In this document: positions 1 to 8,693 of the stretch, piece by piece
Layout: each line of letters begins with the position of its first letter
How positions within the stretch are numbered: the stretch's first letter is position 1
NCBI RefSeq assembly: GCF_022808695.1
Contig: NZ_JAKZKW010000011.1
Span: 1-64,000 of the forward strand
Reading direction: 5' to 3'
Origin: Fundidesulfovibrio soli
GTDB lineage: Bacteria > Desulfobacterota > Desulfovibrionia > Desulfovibrionales > Desulfovibrionaceae
DNA: 64,000 nucleotides
Notes under the pieces: model-generated
What the model was told of the DNA's origin: nothing
What the model saw: only the letters and a program-made list of their open reading frames with translations
Databases searched by the model: none
Position numbers and translations under genes: made by a program

Positions 1-55
1 CGGGGGGCGGCGCAAGCCGACATATCGGAAGAATATCGTCATGCGCCGCCCCCCG
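1..55. repeat. Perfect 14-bp inverted repeat at the window edge
   Basis: Positions 1-14 and 42-55 are exact reverse complements (GC-rich arms). The 27-nt loop holds a smaller CCGA/TCGG pair. No T-tract follows, so a rho-independent terminator is not supported. The left neighbour lies outside the window and the function is unknown. Confidence 0.6.
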
Positions 56-120
56 CTGCCCGGCCAGGGAGACAACTCGTCTCACGGCGGCGAACCAGGG
101 CATGGGGAACCGGGTAGAGT

Positions 121-175
121 GCGAAGCGGAACGGGTGTCCAGGGGGCCGAAGGCCCTTTGGCCGCCGGAGGCTTC
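121..175 (+). repeat. Dispersed intergenic repeat, copy A
   Basis: GCGAAGCG is followed by GGGTGTCCAGGGGG, a short hairpin and GGCCGCCGGAGGC. It lies just past the 3' end of the phosphatase gene. It belongs to the same family as the copies near 1.06, 1.13, 6.5, 27.4, 27.55 and 52.6 kb. Confidence 0.6.
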
Positions 176-186
176 TTAAGCCGGTT

Positions 187-876
187 CTACTTGAGCCCCA
201 GTTGCGCCCGCACCTCGGTCTTGGCCTGGGCGAAGTCGCTCTGGAACTGCGGGCTGGCGTACAGCGCGGGCAGCAGGAGCGCGGCCTCCATCTGCCCGGC
301 GGTGACATCGGTGGGCCAGTGCGCCCCCAGGATCAGGCGGTTCAGGCCGAACTGCACGCCGTAGGTCAGCAGCTGGTCCTTCTTCTCGGGCACCATGTCG
401 GCCAGGATGACGCCGTCCACAAAACCCAGCAGGGTGTGCGCGCTGGGGTAGGAGTCCGGGCTCACCGGTCCCTGGCTGTGGTAGAGCTTGTCCAGGTTTA
501 TGTTCGTGTTTTCGATGTTGATGATGACTTTGTTGAAGAAGGTGTTGGTCACGGGCAGCTTCTCCGCCGAGAAGTTCGGCCCCAACACCTGGGAGAAATC
601 GAACACCGAGGGGTTGGCGTCCCACTGGGCCGCCGCCACCATCTGCGGGGTGGCCGTGCTGCTGACGATGTTCAAGAGCTGCACGTTGGCGGCCTGGTTG
701 GCCGTGCCGGGCTGCGGGGGCGCGGGCAGGAGCGTCAGGGCCTCCAGCGTGGCCGCCTGGCTGGGGAAGTAGGGGTCCGGCCCGAGGACTTGGGCGCGAC
801 CGTGGCCGGGAGAGGAAAGAATCGGAAGGGCCAGGGCCGCCAAGACCATCAAGGACCGTAGCAACAGTGACTGCAT
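187..876 (-). CDS. Secreted PAP2-family (class A-like) acid phosphatase, atypical active site
   Basis: The 229-residue protein has an N-terminal signal peptide (about residues 1-28) and a PAP2/class A acid phosphatase core, so it should act in the periplasm on phosphate esters. Motif 2 is PSAH (144-147). Motif 3 is Arg180-x5-His186-x3-Asp190 in NRLILGAHWPTD, where the family usually has Ser before the Arg. Motif 1, normally K-x6-RP, reads Lys106-x6-Phe-Phe, so the phosphate-binding Arg-Pro is missing. The length fits the family. It is monocistronic, and the 420 bp upstream hold no gene. Known: these three motifs bind phosphate and carry the catalytic His. Inference: activity may be altered or lost. 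The fold assignment is firm; the substrate is unknown. Confidence 0.8.
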   Translation of the reverse strand: MQSLLLRSLMVLAALALPILSSPGHGRAQVLGPDPYFPSQAATLEALTLLPAPPQPGTANQAANVQLLNIVSSTATPQMVAAAQWDANPSVFDFSQVLGPNFSAEKLPVTNTFFNKVIINIENTNINLDKLYHSQGPVSPDSYPSAHTLLGFVDGVILADMVPEKKDQLLTYGVQFGLNRLILGAHWPTDVTAGQMEAALLLPALYASPQFQSDFAQAKTEVRAQLGLK

Positions 877-1058
877 GGTTCCCCCTCGTGTGAGCGTCGC
901 GGGCCGTGCTCAGACCCGCAGCCTGACGGTAGCGGTTTGCATGTTTGGCGTCCATCGGAAAATCGCTACAATACCGAGTGGATGCATCCACCATACTGTA
1001 GTCCGTTGAGGCAATCCGCAGGCCGGAGGGGGGTGAAGGCGAAAGGGGCTCCGCCCTG

Positions 1059-1094
1059 CACCCGCCAGGGGGATGATCCCCCCGGACCCTGCGA
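1059..1094 (-). repeat. Dispersed intergenic repeat, copy B1
   Basis: Read on the minus strand, GGGTCC is followed by a GGGGGGATCATCCCCC-type hairpin and GGCGGGTG. It is the same family as the copies at 27387 and 27550. Confidence 0.6.
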
Positions 1095-1128
1095 TTGGGC
1101 GGGGCAAGCCGGAATATGCGCCATGAAC

Positions 1129-1205
1129 GCGAAGCGATATGGGAGTCGAGAGGGAGGAACTCCCTCTCGCGGGGTCCAGGGGCGGCGCCCCTGGCCGCCG
1201 GAGGG
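1129..1205 (+). repeat. Dispersed intergenic repeat, copy B2
   Basis: GCGAAGCG, then GGGGTCCAGGGGCGGCGCCC and GGCCGCCGGAGG. It lies close to copy B1 and points the opposite way. Confidence 0.6.
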
Positions 1206-1296
1206 CTGCCGATTGTCTCGGCCACGGCTGGCCCCGTTACGGTTCACCGCGCCTGAAACGTGGCAACCATGCAAGGCGCGCTCTCAGCGAACCGGA

Positions 1297-1566
1297 TCAG
1301 CGGATGTACTGCGGGATGGCCAGGATCAGGTCCCGCGTGAAGGCGAGCATGGTGTCCATGAGCCATGGAAAGGCGATGATGAGCGTGATGAACATGGCGA
1401 CCAACTTGGGCACGAAGGTGAGCGTGGTCTCCTGGATCTGGGTGGCGGCCTGGAACACGGAGAGCACCACGCCCACGATGAGGCTCACTGCCAAAAGCGG
1501 CAGCGAGAGCATCAGGGTGGTCTCGATGGCCGAGCGGGCCAGGGTGATGACTGTTTCGGGCGTCAC
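1297..1566 (-). CDS. fliQ: Flagellar export apparatus protein FliQ
   Basis: At 89 residues it has the usual FliQ length. Two long hydrophobic segments (about 15-38 and 50-75) flank a short polar loop with the typical FQAATQIQE sequence. FliQ sits with FliP and FliR at the core of the flagellar type III secretion gate in the inner membrane. It is the last gene of the leftward fliL-M-N-O-P-Q run and starts 35 bp after the fliP stop. fliR is not seen next to it; the following region is non-coding and then carries a phosphatase. Confidence 0.95.
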   Translation of the reverse strand: MTPETVITLARSAIETTLMLSLPLLAVSLIVGVVLSVFQAATQIQETTLTFVPKLVAMFITLIIAFPWLMDTMLAFTRDLILAIPQYIR

Positions 1567-1601
1567 GGCGTGCTCCGGCGATAAAAATTGCTACAGGCGG
1601 C

Positions 1602-2363
1602 CTAGCTGAAGCTGTTGACCAGCGAGGCCGTCATCAGGGCCCAGCCATCCACCATGACGAAGAGCAGCAGCTTGAACGGCATGGAGACCATGGCCGGGGG
1701 CAGCATCATCATGCCCATGGCCAGGAGCACGCTCGATACCACCATGTCCAGCACCAGGAAGGGGATGTACACCAGGAAACCGATGGTGAAGCCGGTCTTG
1801 AGCTCGCTGATCATGTACCCGGCGGCCAGCATCATGGTGGGCACGTCCTGCTTGGTCTTGGGCTGCTCCATCTTGGTGATGGTGTAGAAGATGGAGAGGT
1901 CCTTCTCCCGGGTGTGCTTGAACAGGAACTCGCGCAGCGGGGCCTCGGCCTTCTTGAGGGCCTCGTTGAAGCCCATGCGCTCCTCCATGTAGGGGTTCAG
2001 GGCCTCGTCGTAGATCTGCTTGCCCGTGGGGTACATGATGACCACGGTCATGAAGATGGCCAGGCTGGCCAGTATCTGGTTGGGCGGCATCTGACCCGTG
2101 CCCATGGCCTGGCGCAGAAAGGAGAACACCACGATGATGCGCGTGAAGGAGGTGACGCACAAGACGATGGAGGGCGCCAGCGAGAGCACCGTGAGCAGGA
2201 AGAGGATCTCCAGCAGCAGGCTGACCTTTTCCGGCTGCGGCTGCCCCCCCGCCAGGTTGAGCGTGAGGGTCGGCTCAGCCGCCAGCGCCAGTGTCGCCAG
2301 GCCCAGCGTCGCCAGGACGCTGGCGAGCGTCGTCAAGAGCGGTCTTGAAATCCGTGCTTTCAT
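1602..2363 (-). CDS. fliP: Flagellar export gate protein FliP
   Basis: The 253-residue protein begins with a cleavable-type signal sequence (about 1-29), as FliP does. FliP-family stretches follow, including LAPSIVLCVTSFTRIIVVFS and PFKLLLFVMVDGW near the end, with four membrane segments. FliP builds the helical export gate with FliQ and FliR. The ATG at 2363 gives the signal peptide directly and puts the start inside the end of fliO, an overlap of about 89 bp. That is long, but no later start keeps the signal peptide. Confidence 0.95.
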   Translation of the reverse strand: MKARISRPLLTTLASVLATLGLATLALAAEPTLTLNLAGGQPQPEKVSLLLEILFLLTVLSLAPSIVLCVTSFTRIIVVFSFLRQAMGTGQMPPNQILASLAIFMTVVIMYPTGKQIYDEALNPYMEERMGFNEALKKAEAPLREFLFKHTREKDLSIFYTITKMEQPKTKQDVPTMMLAAGYMISELKTGFTIGFLVYIPFLVLDMVVSSVLLAMGMMMLPPAMVSMPFKLLLFVMVDGWALMTASLVNSFS

Positions 2364-2667
2364 CGGTGCAGTCCGTTTGCGAGAGCAGGTTGATGCTGTT
2401 GTCGGTGACGCCAAGGAGCAACAGCTTGCCCGCGAAGCGCACCACCATGAGCGACTTGCGGGGCCCCAGGCCCATGTGCCCCTCCAGGCGCAGGCCGTGG
2501 GGCCTGGCCATGGCGCCGAGGCCCAGGCGCGGCCCGAAGCGGCGCAGCATCCAGTACCCCAGCAGGATGATGCCCAGGATGAGCGCCAGGGCCAGGGCCA
2601 TCTGCAGCACCGTGCCCCCCAGGCTGACCTGGTGGACCGTGGAGATCGTCTCGGCCGCGTCAGCCAA
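2275..2667 (-). CDS. fliO: Flagellar biosynthesis protein FliO
   Basis: The 130-residue protein has one N-terminal membrane helix (about 18-42) followed by a basic cytoplasmic domain with the FliO pattern GLRLEGHMGLGPRKSLMVV. FliO helps stabilise and assemble the FliP ring. It overlaps fliN by 8 bp and runs into fliP, which suggests translational coupling. The Gly/Asp-rich tail lies in the part overlapping fliP and may be poorly conserved. Confidence 0.88.
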   Translation of the reverse strand: MADAAETISTVHQVSLGGTVLQMALALALILGIILLGYWMLRRFGPRLGLGAMARPHGLRLEGHMGLGPRKSLMVVRFAGKLLLLGVTDNSINLLSQTDCTDESTDFKTALDDARQRPGDAGPGDTGAGG

Positions 2668-3208
2668 GCTGTTTCACCCGCTCGATGGGGCTGATGATGT
2701 CGGTGAGGCGCACGCCGAACTTCTCGTTGATGACCACCGCCTCGCCCCGCGCCACCAGCTTGCCGTTGACGTAGATCTCCAGCGGCTCGCCGGCCAGCTT
2801 GTTCAGCTCGATGACGGAGCCCTGGCCGAGCTGGAGAAGCTCGTTGATGAGCAGCTTGGTGCGCCCCAGCTCCGCCGAGACGTCCAGGGGGATGTCCAGG
2901 ATGAAGTCCAGGTCGCGCCTCCCGGTTTCGGGCCGGGGGGCCTTGGACTCCTGGGTCATGTCCTTGAAGGTGGCCTCGCGGCTCTTGGAGGCCAGCTGGG
3001 CCTGGGCCCGCTCGTTCTTGACCGAGACCTCCTCGTCGCCCGCCAGGGCCGAGGCCCACTGCTCGGCCAGGGCCGCGTCGCCGCCGCCTCCGCCCGCCGC
3101 GCCCAGGGCCTGCTCAAAGGGGTCCAGCGCGCCGTTGGAACTGTCGGTCTCCTCCAGGGCTGCGGCCCATTCTGCGGCCAGCTGGTCTTGATCTACATCG
3201 TCGGCCAT
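2660..3208 (-). CDS. fliN: Flagellar motor switch protein FliN
   Basis: The 182-residue protein has a C-terminal SpoA/FliN domain (about 105-182, with LLINELLQLGQGSVIELNKL and GVRLTDIISP). The acidic, Ala-rich N-terminal extension of about 100 residues is longer than in the enteric protein. FliN forms the lower C-ring with FliM at the base of the flagellum, binds FliH and helps set the direction of rotation. It follows fliM by 15 bp and has a good AGGAGG-type ribosome site. Confidence 0.95.
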   Translation of the reverse strand: MADDVDQDQLAAEWAAALEETDSSNGALDPFEQALGAAGGGGGDAALAEQWASALAGDEEVSVKNERAQAQLASKSREATFKDMTQESKAPRPETGRRDLDFILDIPLDVSAELGRTKLLINELLQLGQGSVIELNKLAGEPLEIYVNGKLVARGEAVVINEKFGVRLTDIISPIERVKQLG

Positions 3209-3223
3209 CGGAGCCTCCTCCGC

Positions 3224-4201
3224 TTAGAAATGCGTTTCCTCTTCCCGGAGAACCTGGAAGGCTTTGTTCGATTTCACCGTGCCGGGGATGCCCCAGAACT
3301 TCCTCACGCCCTGCACTTCGGCCTTGAGCAGGGCCTCCACGTCGGTGTTGAGCAGCAGGATGTCCCCCTCCTTGAGGGAGAGCAGCTGCCTGCCGGAAAG
3401 CTGCGTGGTGCCGAACTCCACCTTGAGCTCCACCGGGGTCTCCATCAGGCGCTCCTTGAAGCGGCTGATCCAGGCGTGGTCCACTTCCAGGCGCTCGGAC
3501 TGGAAGGACGCGTACAGCTTGGAGCGGATGGGCTCGATGGTGGCGTAGGGCAGGCAGGCCACCATGGAGCCGATGGCGTTCTCCAGCTCCACCTCGAAAG
3601 TCACGACCACCACCACGTCCGAAGGCGGCACGATGGCCGCGAACTGGGGGTTGATCTCGGAGCGCACCAGCTCGATGTGCACCTCGTGCACGGGCCGCCA
3701 GGCGTCCTCCAGGTTGGCCAGGGCGATCTTGACCACCTTGGAGATGATGGCCTGCTCGATGGGCGTGAAGTCGCGGCCCTCCACCTTGGGCTGGGAGCCG
3801 GCCCCGCCGAAGAAGTTCTCCACCAGGGCGAACACCAGGCGCGAGTCCACCACGAGGATGGCGTTGCCGCGCAACGGGTCGAGCTTGAAGATGTTGATGG
3901 AGGTCGGCACCGGCAGGGAGCGCATGAAATCCCCGAACTTTGACATGTCGATGGAGATGGGGTTCACGTCCACGCGCTTGCGCATGGCGTTGGCCATGGC
4001 GTTGGTGGCCAGCCGGGAGAAGCGGTCGTTGATGATCTCCAGAACGGGCATGCGCCCGCGGATGATGCGGTCCTGGTTGGAGAGGTCGAAGGGCACTATG
4101 CCCGAGTCGTCCTCCAGGATGTCCGTCTCGGCCTCCAGCTCGCCGCCGGTGAGGCCGCGCAGGAGGGTATCGACCTCGTCCTGGCTGAGAATCTTGCTCA
4201 T
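3224..4201 (-). CDS. fliM: Flagellar motor switch protein FliM
   Basis: The 325-residue protein is full length. The N-terminus (MSKILSQDEVDTLLRGLTGG) is the conserved peptide that binds phospho-CheY. A CheC-like middle domain and a C-terminal SpoA domain ending near LLNTDVEALLKAEVQ follow. FliM links FliG to FliN in the switch complex. It starts 9 bp after the fliL stop in the same operon. Confidence 0.97.
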   Translation of the reverse strand: MSKILSQDEVDTLLRGLTGGELEAETDILEDDSGIVPFDLSNQDRIIRGRMPVLEIINDRFSRLATNAMANAMRKRVDVNPISIDMSKFGDFMRSLPVPTSINIFKLDPLRGNAILVVDSRLVFALVENFFGGAGSQPKVEGRDFTPIEQAIISKVVKIALANLEDAWRPVHEVHIELVRSEINPQFAAIVPPSDVVVVVTFEVELENAIGSMVACLPYATIEPIRSKLYASFQSERLEVDHAWISRFKERLMETPVELKVEFGTTQLSGRQLLSLKEGDILLLNTDVEALLKAEVQGVRKFWGIPGTVKSNKAFQVLREEETHF

Positions 4202-4210
4202 GGCCGTTCC

Positions 4211-4789
4211 CTATTGGATCACGCGGTCGGTGATGAACACCTGTTTCACTTTGCCCTGGCCCATGATCTGGTTCACCCGGGCCTGCAATTCGCTCCGGAA
4301 GGCGATCATGCCGTCCACGGAGGAGAGGTCCTCCGAGGTTTTGGACCACAGCAGCGTGAGCACGGCGTCCTTGATGCGGGCCTGGTACTTCTCCTCGAAC
4401 TCTGCCTGGGCCTCTGAGTCCTTGAAGTCGAACTCCACGGAGAGGCGCACGTAACGCCTGCCGCCGGAGTCGGCCAGGTTGGTGACGACGTTCTGCAAGC
4501 CCACGGGGGGCTTCTTCTCGTCCTTCTTTCCGCCCTCTTTCTTTTCTTCCTTCTTCTCTTCTTTCTTTTCTTCTTTCTTTTCGGCCTTTTTCTCGTCCTT
4601 CTTCTCTTCCTTCTTTTCGCCCTCGGCTTGCCCCTCTTCCGTTGCGGGCTGGGCCTTGAAGTACTTCGGATAGACGTAGAAATACCCGGCGGCGCCCAAG
4701 CCGCCGAGGATCACCACCAGGATGATGATGAGCAGCAGCTTGCTTTTCTTCTTTTTGGGCTGCTCTTCGCCTTCTTCGATCTTGGCCAT
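4211..4789 (-). CDS. fliL: Flagellar basal-body protein FliL with long Lys/Glu spacer
   Basis: The 192-residue protein has a short cytoplasmic tail, one membrane helix (about 18-40) and a periplasmic C-terminal FliL domain (about 95-192). Between them, residues 58-93 are almost only Lys and Glu in KKEE/KKDE repeats, far more extreme than in most FliL proteins. FliL surrounds the stator near the MS ring and supports torque or swarming. It heads the fliL-M-N-O-P-Q run and starts 36 bp after a YggS-family gene, so the transcript may begin further upstream. The repeat DNA (about 4510-4620) is a likely site of length variation. Confidence 0.92.
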   Translation of the reverse strand: MAKIEEGEEQPKKKKSKLLLIIILVVILGGLGAAGYFYVYPKYFKAQPATEEGQAEGEKKEEKKDEKKAEKKEEKKEEKKEEKKEGGKKDEKKPPVGLQNVVTNLADSGGRRYVRLSVEFDFKDSEAQAEFEEKYQARIKDAVLTLLWSKTSEDLSSVDGMIAFRSELQARVNQIMGQGKVKQVFITDRVIQ

Positions 4790-4825
4790 GTGCGGCTCCT
4801 TGAGAGTGTGCCAGTCAAGCTGCTG

Positions 4826-5545
4826 TCATCGGGCGCAGGGACGTTGCCCGAAAAGGTCCGTTCCCACGCGCACCAGGGTCGCGCCCTCTTCCACGGCCTG
4901 CTCCACATCGTGGGACATGCCCATGGAGAGCTCCGGCAGGGCCAGGCCCAGGTTCCGGGCCAGGGTGTCGCGCAGCTGGCGCGCCTGGGCGAAGAGGCCC
5001 CTGTTGGCCTCGGGGTCCGGGTCCCAGGGGGGCATGAGCATCAGGCCGTCGAGCCTGAGCCCTTCCATGCCCATGATGGCCCGGGCCAGCCCCTCGGCGT
5101 CCCCCGGCTCGCAACCGGCCTTCTGCTCCTCGTGGGCCAGGTTGACCTGCAGGAGCACCGGCTGGACCAGGCCCAACGCCGCGGATTTTTTATGCACAAT
5201 CGATGCCAATTCAAGGCTGTCGATGGTGTGGAGCAGGGCGAACTTCCCTGCGATGTATTTCACCTTGTTCTTCTGCAACCGGCCGATGAAGTGCCAGGCC
5301 AGCGTCCGGCCTTCGCGTGCTTGGCCCGCAAGCTCCGCCATCTTGGGCAGGGCCTCCTGCACGTAGGACTCCCCGAAGAGGTCCTGCCCGGCCGCGTGCA
5401 GGGCCAGCACGTCCTCGGCGGGGTGCGTCTTGGAGACGGCCACCAGCGTGACCTCCGCCGGTTTGCGCCCGCACCTGGCGCAGGCCCGGGCGATGCGCTC
5501 CCGCACGGCGTCCAGGCGTTGTCTCGGGGTCATGGCGTCTTGCAT
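4826..5545 (-). CDS. YggS/PLPBP family pyridoxal-phosphate homeostasis protein
   Basis: The 239-residue single-domain protein has the alanine-racemase-like N-terminal barrel fold. The predicted PLP lysine is Lys39 in VAVSKTHP. The family motif [12 protein letters not shown] and the C-terminal [15 protein letters not shown] phosphate-binding stretch are present. The family keeps PLP pools balanced and has no known strong catalytic activity. It lies upstream of and in line with fliL, so the two may be cotranscribed. The ATG at 5545 was kept; Met5 is an alternative start. Confidence 0.93.
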   Translation of the reverse strand: MQDAMTPRQRLDAVRERIARACARCGRKPAEVTLVAVSKTHPAEDVLALHAAGQDLFGESYVQEALPKMAELAGQAREGRTLAWHFIGRLQKNKVKYIAGKFALLHTIDSLELASIVHKKSAALGLVQPVLLQVNLAHEEQKAGCEPGDAEGLARAIMGMEGLRLDGLMLMPPWDPDPEANRGLFAQARQLRDTLARNLGLALPELSMGMSHDVEQAVEEGATLVRVGTDLFGQRPCAR

Positions 5546-5655
5546 GGCTGATGCCTACCACATTCGGAAGCGTTGGAAAATGGGGCGCGACCCCGCGCCG
5601 GGGCTTGAATTGCCTGCGGCAAGGCGTACTGATTTTCCCAGACAAGGAGTGCGCC

Positions 5656-6528
5656 ATGCGAGACATCGTCCTGAACGTAGCGGCCTGGATGGACGACAGG
5701 TCCAACAACTCCATCGAGCCCGGGTCGGACCTGCCGGCCTTCGACACCCCGCTGCTGGGCTGCGCCTCGGGCGCGGACCCGCTCTTCGAGCGCATCAAGG
5801 CCGACATCGGCCCCGAATTCTACTGGACCCCCCTGGACGCCTACCGCAAGGCCTTCCCCGAGGAGGCCCCCGACCCGGCTGAACTCTCCGTGATCTCCTG
5901 GGTGCTGCCCCAGACGGCGCACACCCGAGCCGCCCAGCGCAAGGCCGGGCCCATGCCCAGCATCGAGTGGAGCCGCGCCCGCCACTTCGGTGAGATGGTC
6001 AACCGGGGGCTGCGGCTGTTCATGGTCGAGCTGCTGGAGCGCCGGGGCGTCAACGCGGTGGCGCCCGTGATGCTGCCCGCCTGGGGCCGGGCCATGTCGC
6101 CGCGCCACGGCTTCGCCTCCATGTGGTCGGAGCGGCACACCGCGCACGTCTGCGGCCTGGGCACCTTCGGTCACTGCGACGGGCTGATAACCCCCCTGGG
6201 AAAGGCCGTGCGCCTGGGTTCCGTGGTGGCCCGCATCGAGCTTGAACCCACGCCGCGCGCCTACGCGGCGCATAACGAGTGGTGCCTGCGCGTCTCCAAG
6301 GGGGTGTGCAAGGCCTGCATCAAGCGCTGCCCCGCCGGAGCCATCACCGAAAACGGCCACGACAAGCGCAAATGCAAGGACTACATCCGGGGCGTCACCG
6401 GACCCTTCGTGGAGAGCGACCAGCTTGGGTTCAGGGTCAACAGCTGCGGCCTGTGCCAGACCGGCACGCCCTGCGAGGCCCGCAACCCCAGCGCGCCCAA
6501 GGAGAAGAAACAAGAGGAGACGGCATAG
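5656..6528 (+). CDS. QueG-like (epoxyqueuosine reductase family) iron-sulfur protein
   Basis: The 290-residue protein has a cobalamin/reductase-like N-terminal part and a ferredoxin-like C-terminus. One 4Fe-4S motif is visible (CKACIKRCP), and a further Cys cluster follows in [15 protein letters not shown]. This layout matches the QueG and reductive-dehalogenase-related family. The start at 5656 has AAGGAG at 5644-5649, 6 nt upstream. It lacks the HEAT-repeat extension of classic QueG, so it may be a family relative with another substrate rather than the tRNA queuosine enzyme. It is convergent with rubredoxin, with a dispersed-repeat copy between them. Confidence 0.75.
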   Translation: MRDIVLNVAAWMDDRSNNSIEPGSDLPAFDTPLLGCASGADPLFERIKADIGPEFYWTPLDAYRKAFPEEAPDPAELSVISWVLPQTAHTRAAQRKAGPMPSIEWSRARHFGEMVNRGLRLFMVELLERRGVNAVAPVMLPAWGRAMSPRHGFASMWSERHTAHVCGLGTFGHCDGLITPLGKAVRLGSVVARIELEPTPRAYAAHNEWCLRVSKGVCKACIKRCPAGAITENGHDKRKCKDYIRGVTGPFVESDQLGFRVNSCGLCQTGTPCEARNPSAPKEKKQEETA

Positions 6529-6580
6529 CCTCCGGCGGCCAAAGGGACTTCGTCCCTCTGGACTCCCATCAGGCTTCGCG
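6529..6580 (-). repeat. Dispersed intergenic repeat, copy C
   Basis: It lies between the convergent QueG-like and rubredoxin genes. On the minus strand it reads GGAGTCC, then the AGAGGGACGAAGTCCCTTT hairpin, then GGCCGCCGGAGGC. Confidence 0.6.
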
Positions 6581-6591
6581 TCGCGTCCCCG

Positions 6592-6759
6592 CTAGTCGTC
6601 GCGCTTGGCGAAATTGCGTTGCGGGCCGCCGCACCCGGGGCAGGTCCACTCCGGGGGGAGCTTGTCCCCGGGGGTGCCGGGGGCGATGCCCCCTTTGGAG
6701 TCGCCGCGCTTGGGATCGTAGGTGTAGCCGCAGAGCAGGCAGACATACCGGTCGTTCAT
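6592..6759 (-). CDS. Rubredoxin
   Basis: At 55 residues it is the standard rubredoxin size. It carries two CxxC iron ligand pairs (CLLCGY near the N-terminus, CPGCGG near the C-terminus) and the family's PPEWTCP. It is a small cytoplasmic one-electron carrier, commonly used in oxygen and superoxide defence in anaerobes. The ATG at 6759 has GGAGG 7 nt upstream; a longer in-frame start has no such support. It is divergent from the ABC exporter, with only about 40 bp between the starts, so the promoters must overlap. Confidence 0.95.
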   Translation of the reverse strand: MNDRYVCLLCGYTYDPKRGDSKGGIAPGTPGDKLPPEWTCPGCGGPQRNFAKRDD

Positions 6760-6797
6760 AGGTTTTCCTCCGTGAGGGGTTGGCGTATACTCCCTTG

Positions 6798-8558
6798 ATG
6801 CGCATCCCATCAAGTTGGACCCTTCTTCGTCTCTGGCCCTTCGTGGCTCCGTACCGAAACCGCTATCTGTTCGGCATCGCCGCCAATATTCTGGCGCGCT
6901 CCTGCGACCTGGTGCCCATGGTCATCGTGGGCAAGGCCGTGGACGCCATCACCGCCGCCAAGGACGGCGCCGCACCCGGCGCGGACACCCTGGTCTACTA
7001 CGGGCTGGCGGTGCTCCTCTCCTTCGTGCTGCTGGCCGTGTTCCAGTCCGTGTCGGACTACACCCTGGACGCCCTGGCCCAGCAGGTGCGCCACGACCTG
7101 CGCGTGGCCCTCTACGACCACCTCCAGCGCCAGGATATGCACTTTTTCGAGGAGCGCCAGTCCGGCGACCTCCTGAACATCGTCTCCTCCGACGTGGACA
7201 CCCTGGAGAACTTCCTCTCCGACGCCACCACCTCCACCATACGGCTGATCATCACCTTCGTGGGCACCTTCGCGGTGCTCTTCTGGATCGACTGGCGTCT
7301 GGCCCTTTTGCTCATGGCCCCCATGCCCTTCGCATTCGCGGCGGTGCGCACCTTCTCCACGAACATCCGGCCGCGCTACCGCCTGGCGCGCCAGGCCGTG
7401 GGCCAGGTGGCGGGCATCATCGGCAACAACCTGCGCGGCATGGGCGTGATCCAGGCCTTCACGGCCGAGGCCGAGCAGTCCGCCCGGGTGGCGGAGCAGT
7501 CCGCGCACTACCGGGACGAGGCCATCGGGGCCTCCCTGGCCAGGGCGCGCTTCGTGCCCATCCTCTACGCGGTGGCGGGCGTGGCCTTCGCCCTGCTCAT
7601 CGCGGGGGGCGGCTGGCTGACGCTCACAGGCAACGGCCCCACCGTGGGCGACTACGCCACCTTCATCCTGCTGGCCACGCGCCTGGTGCTGCCGCTGTTC
7701 GTGTTCGGCATGCTCATCAACCAGTTCCAGCGCTCCGAGGCCTCGGCCGGGCGCATCTGGGGCGTGCTCTCACTGGCCCCGGCCATCGCGGACCTGCCCG
7801 GGGCCGTGCCCCTGGAGGAGACCCCGCGCACCCTCGCCTTCGAGGACGTGCGCTTCTCCTACCCGGACCGCGATCCCGTGCTCAAGGGCGTCAGCTTCGA
7901 GCTGGAACGCGGCAAGGTGGTGGGCGTGGTGGGGCCCACGGGGGCGGGCAAGTCCACCCTGGTCAAGCTTCTGCTGCGCCACCTGGAGCCGGAATCCGGA
8001 GTGATCACGCTGAACGGCCGCGACCAGCGCGGCTTCACCCTGAATAGCCTGCGCCGCCGCCTGGGCTACGTCTCGCAGGAGGCCTTCCTGTTCACGGGCA
8101 GCGTGGCCCAGAACATCTGCCTGGGCGCGGCGGACGCCACGGACGCGCAGCTGCGCGAGGCCGCGCGCATCGCCGGGGCCCTGGAGTTCATCGAGGCCCT
8201 GCCCCAGGGCTTCGACACGGCCATCGGCGAAGGCGGGATCAAGCTCTCGGGCGGGCAGCGCCAGCGCATCTCATTGGCGCGGGCCGTGCTGCGCGACCCG
8301 GACGTGCTGGTGCTCGACGAGGCCACCTCGGCCGTGGACACCCGCACCGAGGAGGTCATCCAGGAGAACCTGCACGCCTTCCGCGAGAACAGGATGACCC
8401 TGGCCGTGGCGCACAGGCTCTCAACCGTGCGCCAGAGCGACCTGATCATCGTCATGGTGGACGGGGTCATCGTGGAGCGTGGGCGCCATGAGGAGCTGCT
8501 GGCGCTGAAGGGCGTGTACGCGGGCTTGTGGTCGGTGCAGAGCGGAGAGAGGAAATAA
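6798..8558 (+). CDS. ABC exporter with fused membrane and ATPase domains (MsbA-like)
   Basis: The protein of about 586 residues has an N-terminal six-helix ABC type I exporter domain (about 10-310). A C-terminal ATPase (about 340-586) carries Walker [13 protein letters not shown], signature [14 protein letters not shown], Walker B VLVLDEAT and the H-loop AVAHRLST. It should work as a homodimer exporting lipids, drugs or peptides; the substrate cannot be read from the sequence. The ATG at 6798 is chosen; an in-frame TTG at 6780 would add six residues but has GAGGGG directly against it. It stands alone. Confidence 0.92.
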   Translation: MRIPSSWTLLRLWPFVAPYRNRYLFGIAANILARSCDLVPMVIVGKAVDAITAAKDGAAPGADTLVYYGLAVLLSFVLLAVFQSVSDYTLDALAQQVRHDLRVALYDHLQRQDMHFFEERQSGDLLNIVSSDVDTLENFLSDATTSTIRLIITFVGTFAVLFWIDWRLALLLMAPMPFAFAAVRTFSTNIRPRYRLARQAVGQVAGIIGNNLRGMGVIQAFTAEAEQSARVAEQSAHYRDEAIGASLARARFVPILYAVAGVAFALLIAGGGWLTLTGNGPTVGDYATFILLATRLVLPLFVFGMLINQFQRSEASAGRIWGVLSLAPAIADLPGAVPLEETPRTLAFEDVRFSYPDRDPVLKGVSFELERGKVVGVVGPTGAGKSTLVKLLLRHLEPESGVITLNGRDQRGFTLNSLRRRLGYVSQEAFLFTGSVAQNICLGAADATDAQLREAARIAGALEFIEALPQGFDTAIGEGGIKLSGGQRQRISLARAVLRDPDVLVLDEATSAVDTRTEEVIQENLHAFRENRMTLAVAHRLSTVRQSDLIIVMVDGVIVERGRHEELLALKGVYAGLWSVQSGERK

Positions 8559-8693
8559 CAGCACCCCACGGGCGATCAACCGTGGTTCTCGCGTCGGGAG
8601 CGCACCGGGAACGCGTCCTCGGGGGCAAGCCGTTGCAGTTGTCCCTGGGCGCGCCTGCGGCTCCGCCTTCCACCCGGCACAGGCGCTACGAAG

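Larger units (their letters stand above)
877..1296. other. 420-bp intergenic gap between phosphatase and fliQ
   Basis: No credible gene is present. The gap holds two copies of the dispersed GC-rich repeat in opposite orientation (about 1059-1094 and 1129-1205). The right-hand part must carry the end of the flagellar transcript. The phosphatase promoter should lie near 877-960, but I see no clear consensus. Confidence 0.6.

Noticed and set aside
1602-3059. Long frame fusing fliO/fliN antisense reading into fliP
   Set aside because: Only the part from 2363 downwards is FliP; the rest is out-of-frame reading of fliN and fliO.
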